From NCBI GenBank assembly GCA_014841595.1, contig JACYUE010000001.1:909654-973653 (forward strand): a stretch of 64,000 nt of DNA, given 5' to 3'. Shown here piece by piece: positions 44,741 to 52,090 of the stretch. Below the pieces are notes generated by a model. That model ran no database searches. It was not told the DNA's origin and was given only the letters and a program-made list of their open reading frames with translations. The stretch is from Oxalobacteraceae sp. CFBP 8761. GTDB taxonomy: Bacteria > Pseudomonadota > Gammaproteobacteria > Burkholderiales > Burkholderiaceae_D. The position numbers and the translations under genes were made by a program. Each line of letters starts with the position of its first letter. The first letter of the stretch is position 1.

Positions 44741-44843
44741 ATGGCTTGTTAAAATTCACAATGCCGTAGAGTAACATGACGATGTTTCCGCACGGAATGT
44801 CGAAATGTATCGTGTGAAGAATGTGTGGTTTTTGAGAAACGAT

Positions 44844-45968
44844 TCAGTGCACAGCGCGTGATAATTTAAATATCGGCAAGATGAGCGAACTGACAATGGT
44901 GCCGACGAGGACACCCATTACCAGCAGCATCACGGGCTCCGCCATCTTCGTCAGGCGTGCCAGCAGGCGCGTCAATTCGCGGTCGTACGAGTCGGCCACG
45001 CGGGTCATGACGCGGCCCAGCGTGCCGGTCGCCTCGCCGGTGGCGATCATCTGGCGCACCGACAGCGGCACGAAATCGCTGTGCTCAAAGCCGGCAGCGA
45101 TGCCCTTGCCCTCGGTGACGTCGCGTTCAAGGTCGAGGATGAAGCGCTGAAAGTCGGCATTGGTCACCACTGCGCGGCAGGCCTCGAGCGTGGCCAGGAT
45201 CGTCACACCGTGTTCGAGAGAAATGCCCATCACGCGCAGCAGGCGCGTCAGATAGATCTTGGCGAACACGTCGCGCACGACCGGCAGGCGCAGCTTGGCG
45301 CGGTCGATCGCGACGCGCACCCCGGGCTGACGCATCAGCACCCAGCCCGCGCCAACAGCGCCGGCCGTGAGCGCCGCGACAATCGCGCCATGCCCCGTAA
45401 GTACCTCGCTCACCACCAGCAGCACGCGCGTGGTGATCGGCAACTGGTCATGGATCGACGCGAACATGACGGCAAACTTGGGGAACACGAACGTCAGGAT
45501 GAACACCACCACCGCGAACGAAAACGTCAGCAGGATCACCGGATACGACAGGGCCGAGACCAGCATCGCGCGCAGGCGCTCTTCTTTTTCGTCCAGCTCG
45601 ACCAGTTGCACCAGCACCTCGGCCATGAAGCCGCCGGCCTCGCTGGCCGCGATCAGGTTGACGTAGCTGCCCGGAAACAGCGCATGGCGCCCGAGCGCCG
45701 ACGAAAAGCGTTCACCCGCCAGGATGTCGTCGCCGATGGTCCCGATCATCGTGCGCAGCTGGCCCGGCTCGGTCTGATCGTGCAGCGATTGCAGCGCCGT
45801 GTGCAGCGGCACGCCCGTCTCGAGCAGCAGCGCCAGGCGCTCGGTAAACAGCGCCCGTTCGCGCATGCCCGGCGGGCGCGCGCCGAGGGTCCACCACGAG
45901 GCAGCGGGGGAGGCGGTCTTGATGGCCGGGTCGGGGCCTGTGCCGGCGGCGTCGAGTTCGATCGGCAT
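44844..45968 (-). CDS. mshG: MshG, inner-membrane platform protein (GspF family)
   Basis: Polytopic platform protein on which the MshE ATPase acts. The 374-residue protein contains two T2SSF repeats: FTERLALLLETGVPLHTALQSLHDQ...SYVNLIAASEAGGFMAEVLVQLVELDEKEE in the first and LTRLLRVMGISLEHGVTILATLEACRAV...VRQMIATGEATGTLGRVMTRVADSYDRE in the second. Membrane segments follow each (LSYPVILLTFSFAVVVFILTFVFP; MLLVMGVLVGTIVSSLILPIF). It follows mshE by 5 bp. Confidence 0.9.
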   Translation of the reverse strand: MPIELDAAGTGPDPAIKTASPAASWWTLGARPPGMRERALFTERLALLLETGVPLHTALQSLHDQTEPGQLRTMIGTIGDDILAGERFSSALGRHALFPGSYVNLIAASEAGGFMAEVLVQLVELDEKEERLRAMLVSALSYPVILLTFSFAVVVFILTFVFPKFAVMFASIHDQLPITTRVLLVVSEVLTGHGAIVAALTAGAVGAGWVLMRQPGVRVAIDRAKLRLPVVRDVFAKIYLTRLLRVMGISLEHGVTILATLEACRAVVTNADFQRFILDLERDVTEGKGIAAGFEHSDFVPLSVRQMIATGEATGTLGRVMTRVADSYDRELTRLLARLTKMAEPVMLLVMGVLVGTIVSSLILPIFKLSRAVH

Positions 45969-45973
45969 GGCGG

Positions 45974-48010
45974 TTACAGCGAATGCACGACGCGCGCGAT
46001 TTCCTCGGGCGTCGTATGGCCGTCGAAGGCGCGCGCCATGCCATCGGCGTACAGGTCGTGGTGGCCGGTGGAGGCCACGTGCGCAGCCAGCTGGTCCTTG
46101 CTGGCATTGGCCACGATCATCCGCTGCAGGTCGGGGCCGACTTCGAGCAGCTCGTAGATGCCCATGCGGCCCTTGTAGCCCGAGTCATAGCAGGCCGGGC
46201 AACCGCGCCCGCGCATCAGGCGCAGGTCGCCCTGGCCGCGCCAGCGGTAAGCCGCCGCCGCTTCGGGCGTGGCCAGGTAGCTGGTGCGGCACCCCTGGCA
46301 CACGCGGCGCACGAGACGCTGCGCCATCACGCCGATCAGCGCCGACGACAGCAGGTACGGCTCCACGCCCATCTCGACCAGGCGCGAGACTGCGCCCAGC
46401 GTGTCGTTGGTGTGCAGCGTGGTCAGCACCAGGTGGCCGGTCAGCGCCGCCTGCACCGCGATCTCGGCGGTCTGGCGGTCGCGCACTTCGCCGATCATGA
46501 TGATGTCCGGGTCCTGGCGCAGCACGTGTTTCAGGATCTTCGGGAAGCTCAAGCCGATCGCGTCATTGACCTGGTTCTGGTTGATGATGTCGAGCTGGTA
46601 TTCGACCGGGTCCTCGATCGTGACGATGTTCTTTTCGATGCTTTTCAGGTGGCTGATCGCCGCGTACAGGCTGGTGGTCTTGCCGCTGCCGGTGGGGCCG
46701 GTCACGAGGATCAGGCCATGGCTGCGACCCAGCAGGCGCTTGAACGCGCCGACCGCATGCGCATTCATGCCGAGCTTGCCGACGTCGAGGATCGACTGGT
46801 TCTTGTCGAGCACGCGCAACACGACCTTTTCGCCGTAGATGCCGGGCAGTGACGAGAAGCGCAGGTCCACGGTGCGGCCCTGGGTCGCCACCTGGATGCG
46901 GCCGTCCTGCGGCAGGCGGCGCTCGGCGATGTCGAGGTTGGCCATGACCTTCAGGCGCGAGACGATCGCCGGGTGCTGGTCGACGCGTGGCGACATGACT
47001 TCGTACAGCACGCCGTCGATGCGCAGCCGGATGCGGGCGCGATTGCGCGAGATCTCGATGTGGATGTCGCTGGCGCCATCGCGGATCGCGCGCTGGATCA
47101 CGGCGTTGACCATATTGATGACCGGGCTGGCGCCGGCCATTTCGTCGATCTGCGTGTAGTCGTCGGGGATCGTCGACTCGATCAGTTCCAGGTCGCTGGC
47201 CTCGGTCTGCACGAAATCGGGCAGGGCGCCGCCATACGCTTCGTCGGCCAGGCGCCGGATATCGGCCGGCGGCGCGACCACGATGCGGATGCGCACGCCC
47301 GTGCGGGCGCGCAGTTCGTCGATGCTGTGGATCGCCTGCGGTTCGGCGCTGGCCACGGTCAGCGTGCCCTGCACCTGGAACAGCGGCAGCACGTTCAGGC
47401 GCCGCGTGACATCGCGTTCGAGCAGCGCCAGTGCGCCCGGGTCGTACAGGCCGGTGCGCAGCTGCACGTACGGCAGGCCCAGCTGGTCGGCCAGCGCCTG
47501 GTACAGCGCCGCTTCGGTGATCCATTTGCGCTCGACCATGATGAGGCCCATGCGCTTGCCGGTCTGGTCCTGCAGGCGCGCCGCCTCGGCCACCTGCTCG
47601 GCGCTGGCCGCGCCGCGCTCGACCAGGATGTCGCCCAGCTTGCTGCCCGGCTCGCGCACGCGGCGCGGCGCGGTGGGCCGCGCATCGAACAGCGGCAGCT
47701 GTTCGAGCAGGCCCGTGGCCGCGAGGATGTCCTGCAGCAGGGCATTCGGGTACGCCAGCTTGAGCCAGCCGCCAAGCTCACCGAGGCGCTCGCCCATGTC
47801 GGCCATCATGCTCAGCGCGCGCCCGGACAGCAGCGTGACCTTGCCCAGGTCGACCACGATCGATACCTGGTGCTGGGCCACGCACTCGTTCAGCGCCGCC
47901 TGCAGCGTCTGGACGGCCTCGTCGGCCACCAGCGCCGTCAGCGGCGCCAGATACGTCATGGCGCCGATGCGGCTGCGGGTGATCCGCTCGGGGGCAGCGG
48001 TCTCGCTCAT
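45974..48010 (-). CDS. mshE: MshE-type pilus assembly ATPase with N-terminal STAS domain
   Basis: Extension motor of the pilus, 678 residues. Residues ~11-112 form a STAS-like domain (QHQVSIVVDLGKVTLLSGRAL, LGELGGWLKLAYPNALLQDILAATGLLEQLPLF), not normally present in MshE. A MshEN-type c-di-GMP-binding domain follows at ~124-185 (KLGDILVERGAASAEQVAEAARLQ, KRMGLIMVERKWITEAALYQALADQLGLPYV). The GspE ATPase has Walker A GPTGSGKTT (438-446), the Asp box VTIEDPVEYQ, Walker B DIIMIGEVRD and a four-Cys zinc site (CQGC, CPAC). The ATG at 48010 overlaps the upstream HD-GYP gene by 4 bp. Confidence 0.9.
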   Translation of the reverse strand: MSETAAPERITRSRIGAMTYLAPLTALVADEAVQTLQAALNECVAQHQVSIVVDLGKVTLLSGRALSMMADMGERLGELGGWLKLAYPNALLQDILAATGLLEQLPLFDARPTAPRRVREPGSKLGDILVERGAASAEQVAEAARLQDQTGKRMGLIMVERKWITEAALYQALADQLGLPYVQLRTGLYDPGALALLERDVTRRLNVLPLFQVQGTLTVASAEPQAIHSIDELRARTGVRIRIVVAPPADIRRLADEAYGGALPDFVQTEASDLELIESTIPDDYTQIDEMAGASPVINMVNAVIQRAIRDGASDIHIEISRNRARIRLRIDGVLYEVMSPRVDQHPAIVSRLKVMANLDIAERRLPQDGRIQVATQGRTVDLRFSSLPGIYGEKVVLRVLDKNQSILDVGKLGMNAHAVGAFKRLLGRSHGLILVTGPTGSGKTTSLYAAISHLKSIEKNIVTIEDPVEYQLDIINQNQVNDAIGLSFPKILKHVLRQDPDIIMIGEVRDRQTAEIAVQAALTGHLVLTTLHTNDTLGAVSRLVEMGVEPYLLSSALIGVMAQRLVRRVCQGCRTSYLATPEAAAAYRWRGQGDLRLMRGRGCPACYDSGYKGRMGIYELLEVGPDLQRMIVANASKDQLAAHVASTGHHDLYADGMARAFDGHTTPEEIARVVHSL

Positions 48011-49560
48011 GCGGTGACGGCGACCTGGGCTGGCGCTGGTGTCGGCACCGGATCGCGGGCGATGCGGAACTCGGCGATCCAGCCCGGCTCGGCGCGGCAT
48101 ACCGTTTCGAACATCGCCACCACGCCCGGGTCGAGCTGGGTGCCGGCGCAGCGCGCGATCTCGGCCATCGCCACTTCATGGCTGCGCCCGGCGCGGTAGG
48201 CGCGCGAGCTGGTGATCGAATCATAGGTGTCGGCCACCGCGATGATGCGCGCGTTGTACGGAATGTCGTTGCCTGCCAGGCCATGCGGATAGCCGGTGCC
48301 ATCGTACTTTTCCTGGTGGTGGCGCGCGCCCGGCACCGCGCCCTTGAGGCGGTCGATGTGGCGCAGGATTTCGTAGCTGCGCTCGGGATGGACCATGATG
48401 AAGGTGAATTCATCGCGCGTCAGGCGCCCCGGCTTGCACAGCACGGCGTCGGGGATGCCGATCTTGCCGACGTCGTGCAGCAGCGAGCCCCAGAACAGGT
48501 TGTCCAGTTCGCGCGGCGGCAGGCGCAGGGCGCGGCCGATTTCCATCGCGATGTGGTGCACGCGCTCGCTGTGGCCGCGCGTGTACGGGTCTTTCGCTTC
48601 GACGGCCTCGATCAGCGCGGCCGCCATCTGCTGGTTGAACTTGCTCGTTTCGGCCAGCATGCTGTGCATGCGCGACAGGCTCGACAGGTGATTGGCCAGC
48701 ACTTCGCCCAGCTTGCGGTCGCTGTTGCTGAAGTCTTCCTTGTTCGCATGGTTGAGCAGCACCAGGATCGCCACGACCGACTTGTCCTGGAAGACCGGGC
48801 AGCACAGAATCTTGAACGGCATGTCGGTGAAGATGTAGGCGCGGCGTGGATCGTCGGGCTCGTTCATGACGATCGGCTGGCGCGACGAATGCGAGAAGCG
48901 GTACAGGTCGCCGCGCATCTCGACCAGCACCAGATCCAGGTTATGGATCGGCGCCGACAGGTTGGTGGCCGACACGCACAGGTTCTCGCCCGGCTTGATG
49001 AAGGCGGCGACGTCGGCGTCCATGTGGCTGGCCCAGCTTTCGAGCAGCTCGCCGAACAGGTCTTCGCCCGTGGTCATGTCCTGCACCTGGCGGTCGATCG
49101 CATACACCAGGTGCAGCTCTTCGTAGCGGTCCGACAGTTCGTCGGCCATCGCATCGAGCTCGCCCTGCGTGCGGCAGTCGTCGGCAATCGTGCTGGCAAT
49201 GTCTTCGAGCGCTTCGGCCAGTGCATCCCACGCAAACGGCACATCGGTGGCCGTCGTGGCCGCCGTGTTCGCACGGACCGCGAGGTAGCCGATCAGGCCG
49301 CTTTTGGCGATGATCGGCGTATAGAGCAGGGTAGCATCGCCGGCATCGTGGCGCTGCATGCCGTCGCCCGTGGACGGCCAGGCGAAGCCGCCCGTATTGA
49401 GCGCCGTGATCCACGATGCGAGCGTCGTGTCGCCGGGTGCGCTCCAGCAGGGCGCGCCAGCGGCGTCGCAGACGGCCAGTGAATAATCGCTCCCGGTGCT
49501 GCGGCGCAGCCAGCGCTCGTGGCGGGTGTAGTCGAGGGTCGGCAGAAGATCAAGGGACAT
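48007..49560 (-). CDS. GAF-HD-GYP cyclic-di-GMP phosphodiesterase
   Basis: Predicted to hydrolyse c-di-GMP. The 517-residue protein has an N-terminal region of unknown fold (1-140), a GAF-like domain at ~150-305 (YAIDRQVQDMTTGEDLFGELLESWASHMDADVAAFIK, ILCCPVFQDKSVVAILVLLNHANKEDFS) and an HD-GYP domain at ~310-495 with HSERVHHIAMEIG, LLHDVGKIGIPD (His362-Asp363) and HHQEKYDGTGYPHGLAG (GYP at 423-425). All catalytic motifs are intact. It overlaps mshE by 4 bp and follows the response regulator by 27 bp, so its product probably acts on the pilus motor's c-di-GMP input. Confidence 0.9.
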   Translation of the reverse strand: MSLDLLPTLDYTRHERWLRRSTGSDYSLAVCDAAGAPCWSAPGDTTLASWITALNTGGFAWPSTGDGMQRHDAGDATLLYTPIIAKSGLIGYLAVRANTAATTATDVPFAWDALAEALEDIASTIADDCRTQGELDAMADELSDRYEELHLVYAIDRQVQDMTTGEDLFGELLESWASHMDADVAAFIKPGENLCVSATNLSAPIHNLDLVLVEMRGDLYRFSHSSRQPIVMNEPDDPRRAYIFTDMPFKILCCPVFQDKSVVAILVLLNHANKEDFSNSDRKLGEVLANHLSSLSRMHSMLAETSKFNQQMAAALIEAVEAKDPYTRGHSERVHHIAMEIGRALRLPPRELDNLFWGSLLHDVGKIGIPDAVLCKPGRLTRDEFTFIMVHPERSYEILRHIDRLKGAVPGARHHQEKYDGTGYPHGLAGNDIPYNARIIAVADTYDSITSSRAYRAGRSHEVAMAEIARCAGTQLDPGVVAMFETVCRAEPGWIAEFRIARDPVPTPAPAQVAVTA

Positions 49561-49587
49561 GGGCAGGCTTCGGTGGCTGGCGTGGCG

Positions 49588-49965
49588 TTACGCCAGGGCC
49601 GCAAAATGGCGGGACAACCGCGCCACCAGCTGGCGCGGGCTCAGGGGTTTTTCAAGGAATTCGGTATTGGCCAGTTCACGCGCCCAGGCACGCTCGTCGA
49701 GCGCGGTCATCGACGTCATGACCAGGATCAGGAACGGGTGGTCCGGATAGGTGGCGCGGGCCAGCGGGCACAGCGTGCGCCCGTCCATGCCGTCCATCTG
49801 GATATCGCTGATCAGGACGTCGGGCAGCTGCTGCGCCATCGCGGCCAGCGCGGCGTTGCCATCGCTGGCCGTGGCCACGATATAGCCTTCGCGTTCGAGC
49901 GACAGGCGCAGCACGCGCAGGACATGGGGCTCGTCGTCGACGAGCAGGATGTGGCGCGCGCTCAT
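49588..49965 (-). CDS. Single-domain response regulator
   Basis: CheY-like receiver of 125 residues without an output domain. The acidic pocket is Asp10-Asp11 (LLVDDEPHV), the phosphorylated residue Asp54 (LISDIQMDGMDG), Thr84 (MTSMT) and Lys106 (LEKPLSP). It overlaps the upstream kinase gene by 4 bp and is followed by the HD-GYP gene. With no output domain it should act by protein contact, perhaps on the HD-GYP protein or on MshE. Confidence 0.9.
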   Translation of the reverse strand: MSARHILLVDDEPHVLRVLRLSLEREGYIVATASDGNAALAAMAQQLPDVLISDIQMDGMDGRTLCPLARATYPDHPFLILVMTSMTALDERAWARELANTEFLEKPLSPRQLVARLSRHFAALA

Positions 49966-51791
49966 AGCACGGCAGCGCCGGCGGGCGCGGAAACGATTTT
50001 CAGGTGCACCGAGAAGGTGCTGCCCACGCCGGGTTCGCTCTCGACGACCAGGCGGCCGTGATGCAGCTCGACGATCTGGGCCGCCAGGTACAGGCCCAGG
50101 CCGTGGCCGCCGCGCTGGGTGGCCGCGCCCGCTTCGCTGACGCGGTAGAACTTCTCGAAGATGCGGTCCTGGGCTTCCGGCGCGATGCCGATACCGGTGT
50201 CGCGTACGCTGATCACGATTTCATTGTCCTCATTGCGGGCCGCCAGCGTCACGCTGCCGCCCGGGCGGTTGTATTTGATGGCATTGGTCAGCAAGTTGTT
50301 CAGCGCAATGCGGAACAGGTCCTTGTCGATCGCCACGGCCTCGAGTTCGCGCGGCAGGTCGAGCAGCACGCGCAGCTGCTTGCCTTCGGCGCGTGGCAAC
50401 GCCTGCTCATACGCGTCGCGCAGCATGTCATCGAGCCGCACGCGATTGCGTTCGGGACTCATGCTGCCGGTTTCCAGCTTGCTTACGTTGAGCAGGTTGC
50501 CGACCAGCGCATTCATGCGCTCGATCTCGTCCTGGATCACGTTCAGCGATTCGACCCGCATGCTTTCGTCGTCGCTGTCGGCCAGCATCTCGGCGTACAT
50601 GCCGATGACGTTGAGCGGCGACTTGAGTTCGTGCGAGACGTGGGCGACGAAGTCATTGCCCGCCTGGCGCGCCAGGTATTCGCGGGTGACGTCGCGCAGC
50701 ACGACCAGCGTGCCGAACGACATCGTGCCGTGTCCGCCGCTGAGCGGTTGCGCGGTGGCGCTCAGCTGCCGGCCTTCGACATTCAGCGGTGCGAAGTCGA
50801 TCTTGTGCGAGCGGGCGTTGTCGCGCAGGTCGCCGCTGTAGCGGCCGAACAGCGTGCGCAGCGCCGGATCGCAGCACCAGGCATCGAGCGGCTGCCCGAG
50901 GATCTGGTCCATCGGGATGCCCAGCAGGGGCTCGACCTTGCCGGAGGCGAACGTGACGTCGCCGGCCGGATCGAGCATCAACAGGCCGTCCGGCAGCGAC
51001 TGCAGCGCGGCATTGAGCTTCTTGCTGCCGTATTGCAGCAGGCGGTTGTCGGCAGTGGTGTTGAGCGAGCCTTCCTCGAGCTGGACGATGCGGGCGCCGG
51101 CCTGGTCGAGATAGTGCTGCATATTGGTGATCAGTTCGCGCATGTCGTCAGCGCCTGGCTGATCCGGCCTGCCGGGCGCGGCGAGCTGGCGCAGCTGGCC
51201 CCGCAGCTGGTGGCTGAGCGCCGCCAGCGGCGCCATCTCGCGCTTGATGACGACGTACATGACCGGCACGACCAGAAACATCATCAGTGCCAGCAGTGCG
51301 AGGAACGACACATCCTGCGCCAGCACCGTAAAGCCCGGCTGGTGGAAACCGACGCGCACGAACGCCTTGCCGCCGCTGCCGTCGGCCAGCGGGCCATAGA
51401 ATTCGCGCAGCGGCTCGCTGCCGCCGGTTGCCGGCAGCGTGCGCTCACCGAAGCCGGCCTGCGCATCGGCAGGCAGCGGCGTGGCAGGCGCGATGCTGCC
51501 GCTGCCCGCGATCTCGGCCAGCGTGCGGCCGGTCGCATCGCCAATTGTCACATAAGCAAAGTCGCTGCCGTCGTTCGAGGCAAGCACTGCGGCGAGCACG
51601 CCGCTGCGGCCGCTGCTGTCGGCAAGAAGGGCCATCGGGACGGTGCTGAGCGCCTTGACCAGTCCGACACCTTTGTTGCGCACCTGCGCAGCCTGGCTGG
51701 CCTGCTGCCGGACCACGAGCAATGCGACGACGAGGGTAATGGCCGCCAGCGCACAGGCGATGAGGATGATGCCGATGCGGTTGAGTTTCAT
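49962..51791 (-). CDS. Membrane sensor histidine kinase
   Basis: Sensor kinase of 609 residues. Two membrane helices (about 7-27 and 162-182) flank a ~135-residue periplasmic domain; then a linker with coiled coil, a PAS domain (~265-370, LQSLPDGLLMLDPAGDVTFASGKVEPLLG), HisKA with His387 (FVAHVSHELKSPLNV) and a HATPase_c domain (NLLTNAIKYN, DTGIGIAPE, GGHGLGLYLAAQIVELHHGRL). The ATG at 51791 is used because the membrane helix follows at once. It is the first gene of the pilus-linked signalling operon and overlaps the response regulator by 4 bp. The signal is unknown. Confidence 0.92.
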   Translation of the reverse strand: MKLNRIGIILIACALAAITLVVALLVVRQQASQAAQVRNKGVGLVKALSTVPMALLADSSGRSGVLAAVLASNDGSDFAYVTIGDATGRTLAEIAGSGSIAPATPLPADAQAGFGERTLPATGGSEPLREFYGPLADGSGGKAFVRVGFHQPGFTVLAQDVSFLALLALMMFLVVPVMYVVIKREMAPLAALSHQLRGQLRQLAAPGRPDQPGADDMRELITNMQHYLDQAGARIVQLEEGSLNTTADNRLLQYGSKKLNAALQSLPDGLLMLDPAGDVTFASGKVEPLLGIPMDQILGQPLDAWCCDPALRTLFGRYSGDLRDNARSHKIDFAPLNVEGRQLSATAQPLSGGHGTMSFGTLVVLRDVTREYLARQAGNDFVAHVSHELKSPLNVIGMYAEMLADSDDESMRVESLNVIQDEIERMNALVGNLLNVSKLETGSMSPERNRVRLDDMLRDAYEQALPRAEGKQLRVLLDLPRELEAVAIDKDLFRIALNNLLTNAIKYNRPGGSVTLAARNEDNEIVISVRDTGIGIAPEAQDRIFEKFYRVSEAGAATQRGGHGLGLYLAAQIVELHHGRLVVESEPGVGSTFSVHLKIVSAPAGAAVL

Positions 51792-52090
51792 GCGGATGGA
51801 CTTGGCGAAATGGAATCTAGCGAACTGTAACGATCGAACTATAGGTTGGTGGTTGCAAACAGGCAAATAAAATTCCTATTGTGCGCAACATTTCCTTGAA
51901 AAAATAATTGCGTGACAACGGCGATTGTTGTTTTCACGTTGTCTTCACGTCCACCGCCAATCCATTGGATGTGTCATGGCGTCGTCACGATGCGGGCGTA
52001 CGCTGGCGCCGTCTTGCATCATGTCGGCAAGACAATAAATTGCAACATAAATTTCCCGGCTAAAACATTCACGTCTTTGGATACGCCCCT
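51792..52090. promoter_or_regulatory. Divergent promoter region, kinase / phospholipase C
   Basis: 299 bp with no gene, AT-richer than the neighbours, serving the kinase operon (minus) and the phospholipase gene (plus). Two pairs of 11-bp-spaced direct repeats resemble PhoB half-sites: TTTTCAC-N4-TCTTCAC at 51931-51948 and GTGTCAT-N4-TCGTCAC at 51971-51988 (model CTGTCAT-N4-CTGTCAT). They match 4 to 6 of 7 bases per half, so PhoB control of the phospholipase is suggested rather than shown. Confidence 0.45.
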
